64,000 bases of DNA from Taiwanofungus camphoratus (Eukaryota; Basidiomycota; Agaricomycetes; Polyporales; Taiwanofungaceae). The notes under the pieces were generated by a model. It did not search any database. It saw nothing but the letters and a program-made list of their open reading frames with translations, and was not told the DNA's origin. Numbering within the stretch: position 1 is the first letter of the stretch; each line of letters opens with the position of its first letter. The position numbers and the translations under genes are program-made. Location: the NCBI GenBank assembly GCA_003999685.1, contig CP021220.1, forward strand, positions 2,232,001 to 2,296,000. Reading direction: 5' to 3'. Positions 1-9,491 of this stretch are shown piece by piece.

Positions 1-991
1 CAATGCCTTGGGCGCTGCTGAAGTGTGTGGGATAATCAGCGAACAGTTTCGCCGTTGCCGTCACGAATTGTTGGGCCGCGTCGCCGGTACAAGGAATACC
101 CCGCACCGGTTCTGGCTCAACCTCAATCGGCATCTCCCACCGCAGGACCGCGTGGTCACTGTTGTGGCGATGTGTCATGAGTACATGAAGGTCTTGGCCT
201 TCATAATACACTGGGTCGATCCACACCAAGTCAATGACTCCAGGCGTGAGAGCGATATTGTGGGAACACCAAGTGACTGGACCGTCCTGGGCGTTCAACA
301 AGACCAGATCGAGTTCGGCCTGGGCCAACTCAATGAGGCGATTGGAATCAGCATAGTGCGGAGGCCGCACCCGAGATCCTGCAGCTCATGCATCCCACAA
401 TGAGTGGCGGAGATTGAAATCCCCGCACATGCACGCAATGGGTGGGAGCGCGTGTACACGTGTTTCCAAATATCGGACAGCATCAAAGGTGTTGCTGTCG
501 TTGTACACGTTCAGGACATTGAAGTCACCAGACGGAAGCTTAAGCGCTACCATAAGGCAATCCTTATGAGAGACACTGTGTGTTACAACTTGTGGAGAGG
601 CCGAAGCCCACTGCTTGTTGACATAAACTGCAACCCGGGAATCTTTCGATGTCCCGAGGCACTTGAACGAGGCATGGGCAGACGTATTCTCATACGCCTC
701 CCCTTCTCGTGACTTGGCTGAGGCCACATCTTTGATGCGTCCCCAATATATTTCTTGGATGCATATTATGTCGGCATCCCGGTGTCTTTTCAACAAAATG
801 CCAGTGTTTTCCGCCGATTTCTGGACATTTGCACTAATAATGGTGAGGGTATGCCGATTATTCGGTCCACTCTCAATTTGTTCGTCTCCAGCCAATGGGC
901 TGGGTGTGCGGTTGAGGTCTGGCGTCTCACCTGAAGACTCAGATCTATTTTGTGTAATATTTACAACCAATCTTTGTGGTGTATTATACAT
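1..991 (-). pseudogene. LINE ORF2, N-terminal endonuclease domain, interrupted and partial
   Basis: This is the start of the LINE polyprotein. From the ATG at 991 the frame reads an EEP-type endonuclease: SANVQKS (the Tad-type form of the first motif), IICIQEIYWG (catalytic Glu), MCGDFN (Asp-x-Asn) and, near the left edge, HRHNSDH (final Ser-Asp-His). A TGA at 386-388 interrupts the frame between the DFN and SDH motifs, and the frame stays open on both sides of it. A CGA-to-TGA change at a CpG is a likely cause (inference). The frame starts 23 nt after the ORF1 stop. A TTG at 997 opens the frame slightly earlier. Reverse transcriptase is not in the window, so activity of this copy is doubtful. 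Confidence 0.8.
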
Positions 992-1013
992 AGGCAACTA
1001 TAAAATTGTCCGC

Positions 1014-3638
1014 TTATGCAGCAGATCCTCCCACGCCTCGAGGCCTAGGCGTGCTCGAGTCACTGGAATGGATCTCACCGCTTTCATGTTTGGATACACC
1101 TTCTCCATCAGAAGGGTCCGTGATTTCAAATGACTCGCCCAAGGGTCCAGGTCGAGCCGGCTGTTTGCCTCGTGCCTTTTCAGAAAGGCCGCACAACTTT
1201 CCTCTGGTGGCAGCTTTCGCTGCTGCCGCCCTTCCTTTGGCAACCGACACCACCGGCGGGTGGGCCTTATGCCATTGTTGGTCACGTCGTTTCTTCGCCC
1301 ATTGGCACTTGGGCGAATCAGCTTGGTGTCCATCTTCGCCAGATTTGCCACAATTGGGGCAGCTAGCATGTTCGGGTGGGCATGCGATTGTTGTTACCGA
1401 CATCGCAGCCCTGCGTTGTGCGCAGCATGAAGCTTTTTCTTCGTGGAGTGCTAAAATATGAGGTTCGCCACATTTGACGCAACACTCATGGGCGGATTGG
1501 CATAATGGGGCAATATGACCCCACCGCCAACACCGAAGGCAGAGTGGGACGGTTGAAGTCTCGATCCACGGTTGTAAACGGTACGTCTTGCCGAATAGAC
1601 GAACCGGTTTCTTCATGATTCGGATGGCCGTAGAGCCAGACCGGGTGTCGAATATGGCGAATATGAATAGGCCACTGCCGCCTGAGGCTGATTGATACCG
1701 AGCCTTAGGCGAATGATGTGGGTGTAGGACTAGTTCCTCCGCCCATTCATTGTTGCGCACGAGTTCCTGGAAGACTTCGAGCGTTGTGTATTCAACCCTA
1801 GACCCTTCCCGGTACAGCGGGAATGCCTTGATTGCCATCTGAGTGATGATATGAGCCCAGTCGAGCAAAAGCCCAACCGGGTTCATTCCGTCAGGTGCCA
1901 CATGGGGAGCGACAAGTCGTCCCATGCCAGCTCTAAGAGCACCCAATTCCGTTGTGGTGGGGCGTTCACTGCATACCAAATGTACCTCCCCGTTTCCAGG
2001 TGGCACGATGGCATTTACAAGGTAATTGACGGAGTTTCCCACTCCTGCCAATAGTTGTTGCACGACGACCTTGAGGCTGTCGAGATCTAGGAGATCGCCG
2101 AGTTCTAGAGCTCGGTCGAATCGGAGAACTACAGTCTTGGGGCTTGCTCCCCTGGCTGGCTGTGTCGCGTGTTTAATCACGGGTGGGGGGCGAACATTTG
2201 AGGAAGCGCCGATGGTGATGAGGGGACGGGTGGGATCCCGTGCCATCATCGTGGGGCCTATCCCACGTCCACGTCCTAATCTGGGGTGGGGGCGGGGGTC
2301 GCGCGTATATCTGCTATCGTCATGCCGCAAGGGTACTTGGGCCGAGGCAGCCATTCCTTGCGCAATGCGTAAAGCATCGGACAAGGAGATATTGGGGGCT
2401 ATTTGTGCTATCTCTGTCGCTCCCCGTATATCATCCCAGTTGGGACCATCGTCGGCTGTAAGGTCGATTACTTGTCCTGTATTCGCCTTTTTCGCTGCAG
2501 GTGAGGCCGCCCTGCTCCTTGTGGGGGAGGGTGGAGCTACACGCTTCTTTCCCTTGTCCGTTGATGCAGACTTGGGTCCTTCTTTAGGTGGCGATTGAAC
2601 TCGCACCTGTTTAGGCGTCTGTTTAGCAGACGATGAGGCCGTAGCAGCGGCGTAGCCTGGTGCTGCGGCAGCTATTCCCTCCACTCTCTTCGTTAATGCT
2701 CGTAGGGTGGACGTGTTTGTAGCGACGGCTTGGATTAGCTTGCCGCTATCGTTGGTGGTCAAGGTTGCAATTGCCCCGAGTGTTGTGCGTGCTCCTTCAA
2801 ACCATTGGTCAGATGGTTTGGGGAGAACCGATGTGAGCGCCTTCGACATTTCGCCGATGGTGCTACGTTGTTCGGCAATAGTGGCTTCTAGTTCCGCCCT
2901 AATGTCGACCAGTTCGCGTACACGGGTGGCCAAATGCCCGATCCCGTTAAGATCCGCAATATGTTCCGCTCCTATCAACGTGACCATTTGATTGGCCACC
3001 TGCAGAGCGGCTTGTGCCGTGTCCCTCCACTCAAGTCCATAGGCTTCAGCATGGTACTTGTTTACATCCCTCCGTACAATGCGTGAATACGCATCCCGGT
3101 CGACATGCAGAGTGTACGAGATGTGTTGCAGCGATTCCCTGATGGCCGCTAGCAGGGAGTCTGGAGTCTCATCTTGTGACGAACAGGTGCCTTGGAAGAC
3201 CTGCACTTTGGGGGCCGTTGCATACATCGTGGCCTCGGGTATAGCCGAGACATGCGGTGCAGGCCCCCCCTGTGGGAAATCGATAAACGTGTTGTCCTCG
3301 ATATCCCTCTGGGGGTTGCTCACCTCTGGTATAGGGGCGGGCATGAAGGGCTGAGTTGGCATGAAGGCCTCTGCAGCAGATGAAGGAGGTGGAAGCGACT
3401 CTGGGATCGTTTCCATCTCAAAGGAGGCTCCACGAGCAAGTCGTAGGGCCTCAACTTGGGCTTGGGTTTGAGATCCCCACGCATCAGGCGCGGGATATGG
3501 GGCAGGTCGCCCTGAAGGTGTACCGCCGGACACCCTCGAAGACGAAGTGCCAGTCGAGGGCGTCCCAGTGACTTGAGAGTCACCAACGGTATATTGGGAG
3601 CCAGTTGGTTGGGAAGTGGGAGTGAAAGCAGGAGCCAT
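1014..3638 (-). CDS. LINE ORF1, gag-like RNA-binding protein (874 aa)
   Basis: An uninterrupted 874-residue protein starts at the ATG at 3638. The N-terminal third is rich in Pro, Ser, Thr and Gly. The centre looks helical and includes an Ala/Lys-rich basic stretch with SPPTRSRAASPAAKK. Zinc knuckles lie near residues 697-785: CLRCWRWGHIAPLC (C-x2-C-x4-H-x4-C), then CVKCGEPH and CPNCGKSGEDGH clusters. This arrangement is known from ORF1 of Tad-like fungal LINEs, which bind the element RNA. The C-terminal tail is Ser/Gly-rich. ORF2 follows 23 nt downstream in another frame, so ORF2 would need reinitiation or another known LINE strategy. The family assignment is firm; the detailed function is inferred. 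Confidence 0.85.
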   Translation of the reverse strand: MAPAFTPTSQPTGSQYTVGDSQVTGTPSTGTSSSRVSGGTPSGRPAPYPAPDAWGSQTQAQVEALRLARGASFEMETIPESLPPPSSAAEAFMPTQPFMPAPIPEVSNPQRDIEDNTFIDFPQGGPAPHVSAIPEATMYATAPKVQVFQGTCSSQDETPDSLLAAIRESLQHISYTLHVDRDAYSRIVRRDVNKYHAEAYGLEWRDTAQAALQVANQMVTLIGAEHIADLNGIGHLATRVRELVDIRAELEATIAEQRSTIGEMSKALTSVLPKPSDQWFEGARTTLGAIATLTTNDSGKLIQAVATNTSTLRALTKRVEGIAAAAPGYAAATASSSAKQTPKQVRVQSPPKEGPKSASTDKGKKRVAPPSPTRSRAASPAAKKANTGQVIDLTADDGPNWDDIRGATEIAQIAPNISLSDALRIAQGMAASAQVPLRHDDSRYTRDPRPHPRLGRGRGIGPTMMARDPTRPLITIGASSNVRPPPVIKHATQPARGASPKTVVLRFDRALELGDLLDLDSLKVVVQQLLAGVGNSVNYLVNAIVPPGNGEVHLVCSERPTTTELGALRAGMGRLVAPHVAPDGMNPVGLLLDWAHIITQMAIKAFPLYREGSRVEYTTLEVFQELVRNNEWAEELVLHPHHSPKARYQSASGGSGLFIFAIFDTRSGSTAIRIMKKPVRLFGKTYRLQPWIETSTVPLCLRCWRWGHIAPLCQSAHECCVKCGEPHILALHEEKASCCAQRRAAMSVTTIACPPEHASCPNCGKSGEDGHQADSPKCQWAKKRRDQQWHKAHPPVVSVAKGRAAAAKAATRGKLCGLSEKARGKQPARPGPLGESFEITDPSDGEGVSKHESGEIHSSDSSTPRPRGVGGSAA

Positions 3639-3744
3639 TTCGACGACTAAGCTAGGGCGCCTAATGGAGATGGTGGTGGTACTGGTTCAAGAAGCGGTGT
3701 CACCGCCGACTCAATACTAGGTATGCGTTCCTTTCCGGAAAACG

Positions 3745-4561
3745 TCACGAAAAGGCTCTCGATAAAATCTCATAATCACACTCTTCTGACTCCTCGCCAT
3801 CGTCAACCCATTCCTCTCCCGACGATGAATGCCCCGGCGATGTTGGATCCAGCTCGAATCTGAGGGCTGGTGTGAGCAACAGTGACTCGTTACTGCCCGG
3901 AAAATATTATAAGATTACCCTAAGGCTTTATAGAACTGGCGGGCACTCTGATTTGCTATAGCGTAGCCATAAGAAGGATGTCAACAAATTCGTCTGCGTA
4001 CGCACTCTTGAGCACGGTGAGCATGATTTTCTTCATTCCCCATTTAGGGCCGATCGAAAGGAGCTGTTCGACCAAGAATCGCCCCAGCCCAGCCCGTCTC
4101 ATCTCTCTGTGGACTTGCAATTCATAGCTAGCAGGATTCTCAAGAGGCGCCCACGATCGATCGCGCAACAACATTGGACCCACCAGTAGACGACATTTTC
4201 CCCTTCTTCACGGTCAAAACGGAACATGGTGAACGCCACTATAGGTTTTACTGGGCCTTCCCTTTTGGCTGGTTCGCCGTTATCCTTGGTTTCGTCCCTA
4301 CGCACGACCACAAAGCGAGACAACGTATGAAAGAGTTCTTGCCGTTTGGCGGCTTCATTCCACCCGAAAGACGAGCTGACGTATCTGCGCCAGAGGGTGA
4401 GGCAGCAGAATGGATGAGCGGCGGAATCATACAAATCGTGCATGTTCTGCTCAAACAACGTCCAGATCGCCTTCTTGTCCCCGTCGGACAACTCGGAGGA
4501 GGTGAATACCTGGAGCTCATAGCTGATTGCACGCAGGCGGTCATTTTCGCTCCCATTCGAT
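3745..4561 (-). CDS. NAT4: N-alpha-acetyltransferase NatD/NAA40 (histone H4/H2A N-terminal), 5' end unresolved
   Basis: The enzyme acetylates the N-terminal Ser of histones H4 and H2A. The supported coding sequence is join(3745..3859, 3919..3955, 4006..4127, 4184..4384, 4433..4561) on the minus strand, at least 200 residues. Splicing out the 59, 50, 56 and 48-nt introns restores the family signature: NMHDLYVSSSFGWN, then AFTMFRFD, VVYCYELQVHREMRRAGLGR (acetyl-CoA loop RRAGLG), KKIMLTVLKTNQSARQFY, GFELD, and the NAA40-like ending CDYEILSR. The 48-nt intron is in frame, so an unspliced read looks open. The first ATG exon was not found: a good acceptor precedes 4561, and the start should lie in 4562-5060. 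The LINE begins within about 106 nt of its stop codon. Confidence 0.85.
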
Positions 4562-5925
4562 CTGGCAGTAAACCGACCCACCGAGTGTCTCCCAATATCT
4601 GGGGGTCGGACAGTGAAACGGCGAGCTCGGAGGCAGACGCCTGCCAGCCGCGAGTGCCATTCAGTACGTCGCACATCATCAGGATGGAATGCAAAGGCGA
4701 TCTAAAATACCTGGTTGGCCTTGCGAATTGCTCTGGACATCGTCATGGGCTGATTCTGAATATGCCGGGTGGTCGAGAACACGATCCGTACTGTCGTCCA
4801 CTACCCTGGAGCAGCACGTTGAGCAGAATCAGTTGATGGACCTGGCCAGAACATCTGAAGGTCAAGGGATAAGATAATGGCGCGTGTCGCGCGACGCGCC
4901 TCATCACGTGGTCCCTCTCGATCACTGGGAGAGCGCTGTGAAAAGCGAGTAGCGACACTTCCGATCCCAGCGGCGCGCACTCGTTTACGGACACCTGCTG
5001 CTTTCTCTACGCCGGAGACGCTGCGCTGTGCACCGCGAGGCTGGATCTGAAAATTCAAACGTCAGCCATGGACGCGCCTGGCAGTGGGAGCCCGCGGGGC
5101 CGAGATATCACACCGCGCGCAGGACAGGCTTCGCGTGCGTAGGCGTGCCATGTCCAAGTCGCGCGTGGGCGCGTGGCAGCGCTGAATTCCATGCTTAATT
5201 GCAGTGCGCGGGTGCAGAGACACGGCGCAGCGGGAAGATGGCGACGCAGATGCGGGCGCGGCGATGGATCTCGCGCAGGCGGATCTCTGGAGGAAGGGCC
5301 CTTCAACCCAGTTCTCGGGCCTGACGCGCCGAAGTCGAAGCCCTGAGGGAGGGCCACCGCAGGCCGCATGGAAGCCAGCGTTGCAAACGGCACAGGTGTG
5401 CTGCTATTTGAAGCTGCTGGCATGCATCATGGCGCGACAGCTCGTGCTGCCCGGGGAAGGGGAGACTTGCGGACGACAATTTGACGATGTCAAGGTGCAT
5501 ATGCCCCTCGCTGTGCTTCTTGGACACTGCGCACGAACCAAGAAATTCATTTGTCTCCAAGGAGGCGCGCAACATGCCGACTCGCCCCTGCTCTGAAATT
5601 GCCCCCTTCAAGGGCAATGGCACTTCCTATGGTACCCGATACCATGCAGCGTCGCGCGCCCAATTCCGAATTTGAAGAGACCCATGCTAAGCACGGATCT
5701 CAGACTTCAGTGGCGGCCGATTCACCGATTACATGCGGTTGCTGAATATACAGGGGAAAGACGCTAGATATACACCGTAGAACCCGTCTACTCGGCGATT
5801 ATCCTACACTAGAATACAAATTCATATGTTACGAGCCGGCAAGACGCGATGTCACCCGGTCCTGTCTATAGCGGAAACCCGCGCGGACGCACTGTTCACA
5901 CGGCAACAAGGACACAGCCAGGCCT
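4562..5925. other. Spacer with probable NAT4 first exon(s); otherwise nothing recognised
   Basis: The 5' coding exon and promoter of NAT4 should lie in 4562-5060 on the minus strand. One candidate minus frame at about 4840-5060 carries basic KRVRAA-like text, but I could not join it with confidence. From about 5060 to 5925 both strands hold only short frames without family motifs. GC content rises here toward the GC-rich paralogue block. Confidence 0.5.
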
Positions 5926-6917
5926 TCACAGCTTGGAAGCGAGAGAATGCCGCCGTAGCGGCAGCGGGCCTGATGGCGCAGAGAGCATGTTTCGGATGCC
6001 CTGGCTCTGCTCGATCGCGTTAGGCACCAGGGGCAGGACGGGCGAAGCAACGGACGACGCACCGATCGTTCCAGCTCGAGGATCTTCATCCGCAGCTCGG
6101 ACGCGTCGTGGTAGAGGCCCGAGACCATGCTCTGCGGCGCGGAACCGTGAGTGCGCGTGGGGTGCATGAAAAAAAAAAAAGGCATCGTTCCTGACCTTGG
6201 CCGTCTTGGAGTTGAGCCCGTGGAAGCACTCGAGCTTCTCGAAGGGCACGGGGAAGAGCGCATAGCCGAGGAGCTGCGCGTGCAGGCGGTCGATGTGCGC
6301 CTCGAGGCTCGCGGTGTAGATCGTGCGGCGGTGCGGCGCGCTCATCGTCGAGCTGTGCGGGGGGGGAGGGTGAGCACGGGCAGGGGCGGAGGCGCGGTCA
6401 GCGGTCAGGCGGGGGCTCACATCTCGTGCGGGGTGAAGATCGCCTTTTCGAGCGCGTGGTTCCACATCTTGCGGCGCTTCTTGCCGTCCTTTTTGGTGTA
6501 GAGGCGCGCGTACGGGTGCGCGAGGCCCGCGCGCGCTGCGGCGGACGCGGACGCGGGGGCGGCGGGGGAGGACTTGGCCTTGGGGCGCGGGGCGGGCGGG
6601 GGGAACTGGTACCCGGGGTCGGGGAGGGCGCCCGCGGACGCCGACGAGGATGGTCTGTCGGGGAAGGCGGGGAAGGGGTACGACGGGGACAGGTAGACGG
6701 GCGTGCTGGCGGACGAGGCGGGGGAGGGGGCGAAGATGTCGCGCGCGAGGCTGTCGCTGTCGGAGGGGGAGGCCGTGTAGTCGCAGGTGAAGACGCGCAA
6801 GGCGGGGGGCGGGGTGGGGTGATGGGGGGACTCGGGCGGGGGGGAGGAGGAGGAGGAGGCGTCGCTGGCCGGATACTGGAGGGCGAGATCGGCGGGCGGG
6901 ACGAGGTCGGTGGACAT
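5926..6917 (-). CDS. Uncharacterised basidiomycete protein, left paralogue of a divergent pair (267 aa)
   Basis: I do not recognise a named family. The model is join(5926..6006, 6063..6131, 6196..6352, 6421..6917), minus strand, introns of 56, 64 and 68 nt, ATG at 6917. The first ~150 residues are low complexity (Ser/Pro/Ala). A conserved domain then begins: KKRRKMWNHALEKAIFTP, PHRRTIYTASLEAHIDRLH, PVPFEKLECFHGLNSKTA and HDASELRMKILELERS. The basic stretch followed by a helical LE..I..LH segment could suit nucleic-acid binding or dimerisation, but this is speculation. The gene at 8221-9491 has the same domain, and the two shared internal exons are equally long (157 and 69 nt). The intron before the last exon has a clean CTAAC branch-point match. 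Exon 1 exceeds 70% GC. Confidence 0.8.
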
Positions 6918-8220
6918 GGCGTGCGGGGGGAGATTGATGGCGGACGGGGCCGGAGGGGAGTACTTAAGGAAATGGACGCGCGGTGTGGCCCGTGCGAACG
7001 GAGGCATCTGTCTTCTCTGTGTGGGCAAAAGGTGGGCGGCCAGTCGATGGTGATCGGGCAAAGGGCCCCCGGTGGACGCGCCACCCTCGATTTGGCCCCA
7101 CACTGTCATTGTCACGGCGTGTCTCGCCATCAGAAGCAGGAGCATTGCGGAGAAGCAGGAGCATTGCGGAGAAGCACTCCCACTCGGGCAGACTGCACCC
7201 GCTGGCACAGCCGCGGTATTCACTGGGCCTCATTCGGGCGAGCGCGCGCGTGTCAGCCTGCGACCGCATGCCGCCGACAGACGACGGGCGGGGCAAGAGA
7301 GGGTGCTGAGGGCAGCGGCTTCCTGCCCGCGACGCACAAGAGCGCGGACCCTGGTCGTATTCAATTTCCGCGAGTCGGCGTTGGCCGATGTCAGCGCCGC
7401 CCAAATCGGGGATGGGTGTTGCCCGCCTTGCCGAGGATCATCGCACACGCCTCGTCGCTCTCACGCTGCGATCGGGCTGTCGCTCCCGCGTTCAGACGCG
7501 GAGCACATTGCGCACGCCTTCTGCAGCCATCCCCTCCCAGCCCAATATGACGATATTGTCGTGCCCACTTGCCTCCTCGACGTCTGCCACCGTCCCCCGA
7601 GTCCCCCGCGTGGACCAGCGTGAGCTGTCTTGTCGCGTGCGTGCCCATGGCACTGGAGCCTTGTCCTAGATGCCGTACCACCCATGATCGCATCTGCGAA
7701 CGCCGCGGCATTCCATAAGCGTCTAGCCACTCCGCTTGCGTCGGTGAGCCCAGCGGCCGACGGCCTGTGTCGGGTGCCCGCAGGTCGTCGTCGGGCAAGG
7801 GCACAGGCATGGGCAGCGACTCCGAAGAGAAGCTGCGCTGCGGTACCGCTGAGCGCGAGGGGGGGAGCACAGGGCGGTCTGTTGCGGGCAAACGGATGGC
7901 TTGGTTCGTCCCCGAGCTCACCGAGCATGTCCGCGCTGCACAAACACGGCAAGGCAGGCGTCGATTGGGTGCGCCACTCGATCTTGCGACAGCCTAACGC
8001 CACATCTTGGATGTCCTGCTTCGATGACAGCGATCTTCCCGTGCCCGTGCCTCCCCTTTGGGCTGCCACAGCCCAATCCATCCTTATTGCACTCTCCCCA
8101 TGCTCGCCTTTCCCCTGTGCTGTGGGGCTCATCCCCTCGCACGCCCGTCCTTCCCCGCCCGCCTGCCTCTTCCCATTAAAAGACGGCAATCCTCCTCCAC
8201 CCTCCCACCGTTTCGCCGTC
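6918..8220. other. GC-rich divergent spacer between the paralogue pair
   Basis: This 1.3-kb spacer must hold the promoters of both divergent paralogues. Long frames exist on both strands, but they are Gly/Arg/Pro-rich by-products of GC bias with no recognisable domain. A 19-bp tandem repeat lies near 7.13 kb. An A/T-rich run (cccattaaaagac, about 8172-8184), some 40-50 nt upstream of the right-hand ATG, is TATA-like. Confidence 0.5.
7132..7176. repeat. 19-bp tandem repeat, about 2.4 copies
   Basis: The unit agaagcaggagcattgcgg occurs at 7132-7150 and again, identical, at 7151-7169, followed by the start of a third copy (agaagca). It lies in the divergent spacer of the paralogue pair. It may be a regulatory repeat or a simple replication-slippage product; nothing in the sequence decides between them. 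Confidence 0.8.
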
Positions 8221-9491
8221 ATGGATTACTACACCCTCTCGTCAGAACGCTTCTCCTACCCGGACCCCGCTCAGCTCACTCCATTTCCCTCCGTGGTATG
8301 TCCCATTCTATCCCCTGTCCCCAGACCGCTCACATTGGCAGCAGGAATCCCCGTACGTGTCCGACAACGCCCACGGACAACACGCATCGCAGTCGTACCT
8401 GCTCAACTACGAGTATCCCCAGTATCCTACATACATCCAAGCCCAACCTGCGCCAGAGTACTTTTCGGCATCCCTCGCCGCCCCCGACATACACGCCGCC
8501 TACCCCTCCGAGCTGCCCCTCCACGCCCCCGTCCCTGTCGTCACATCGGGGTACTCGGCTCTCATCTCCCCCGCAACGCCCCTCCCGTCTGCCTTGCCTT
8601 CGCCCGCCGACCCCACGCGGCGCTCGTCACAGCCTGACGCCCTCGTCCACCCCGTCGTCGCCGAACAGAGCCCCCTCGACTACTACGGCAGCGTCCCCCA
8701 GGTGATCTTCCCCACTCCGAGCGAGCTCCTCACCGAGCTCAACGCTCGCGAGCACGACGCCCCGTCGAGCAGCGTTTCCGCTTCTGACGCGCGGGCACCT
8801 GCCTCGGCGGCGGCGGCAGCAGCAGCCGCAGCCAGCACGGGCGCGAGCAAGAAGGGCAAGGCCAGCGTCAAGCAGCCCGAGACACAGCGCAAGGCGTACT
8901 TCCGCGCCGTCGCGGAGAGCATCGGCTTCACGCCGACGGACCCGTAAGTCGACGAGGCGTCCGGTGTGTGTGCCCGCTCAAGGCGTTGTGTGCAGGGACA
9001 CGATCAAGTCGCACGACAAGAAGCGCAGCTACCTCGAGTGCATCGAGCAGTACGTGCAGTGGCTGCACGAGCAGATCCGGCTCGTGGGCCACGAGCCCGC
9101 CCCGTTCGAGCGCGTCCCCACGTACCGCGGCCTCAACAGCCGCTCCATGCGTGTAAGCACGCGCCCTCAGCTGCTACGTCACGCCCCGCCCGTCTCTGAC
9201 CCCCCTCCCCTCACGCAGACGCTCCTCGTGCACATGCAAGATGACATCCGCAAGCTGCACGTGCGGATGGTGGAGGACCAGCGCAACGTGAGTGAGCCCG
9301 CCCGCCGGGCGTGTTTCTCCCGCGGCGCTCCAGCTGAACCCACCGCGCAGTTCGTCCAGCTCCAGACCCAGCTTCTCGTGCAGCACGCGTCTGCAGAGAC
9401 GCAGGAGCTCCGGCGCCACTCGGTCCCGTCGTGCGTGCTGCCCGACCCCGCGATGCCAGGGTTCGCGGTGCCGCAGCTGCCGCCGTTCTGA
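8221..9491 (+). CDS. Uncharacterised basidiomycete protein, right paralogue of a divergent pair (346 aa)
   Basis: I do not recognise a named family. The model is join(8221..8295, 8345..8943, 8996..9152, 9219..9287, 9351..9491). The N-terminal ~200 residues are Tyr/Pro/Ser/Ala-rich with a poly-Ala run. The conserved domain then reads QRKAYFRAVAESIGFTP, HDKKRSYLECIEQYVQWLH, PAPFERVPTYRGLNSRS and DDIRKLHVRMVEDQRN. It shares FTP, the R.Y..(S/C).(L/I)E block, LH, PFE and GLNS with the left paralogue, and the 157- and 69-nt internal exons match in length and phase. The final exon is Gln/Leu-rich and ends in Pro-rich text. Intron 1 ends in a NAGNAG accept site, so residue 26 may be preceded by an optional Gln. 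The function is unknown. Confidence 0.82.

Larger units (their letters stand above)
1..3744 (-). mobile_element. Tad-like non-LTR retrotransposon (LINE), 3' end beyond window
   Basis: Two consecutive minus-strand reading frames have the layout of a Tad-clade LINE: a long gag-like ORF1 with CCHC zinc knuckles, then ORF2 opening with an endonuclease/exonuclease/phosphatase (EEP) domain. The reverse transcriptase and 3' end would lie left of base 1. ORF1 is intact and ORF2 has one in-frame stop, so the copy is probably fairly young. The 5' end cannot be fixed exactly; it must lie between the ORF1 start at 3638 and the NAT4 stop codon at 3745, leaving at most about 106 nt for 5' UTR. It is in the same orientation as NAT4, just downstream of it. 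Target-site duplications cannot be tested because the other end is missing. Confidence 0.85.

Noticed and set aside
1851-2598. Plus-strand frames inside the LINE
   Set aside because: They are shadows of the intact minus-strand ORF1.
6426-7550. 374-codon plus-strand frame, Gly/Arg-rich
   Set aside because: It lies antisense to the left paralogue's first exon and its promoter; composition follows the extreme GC bias and no domain is present.
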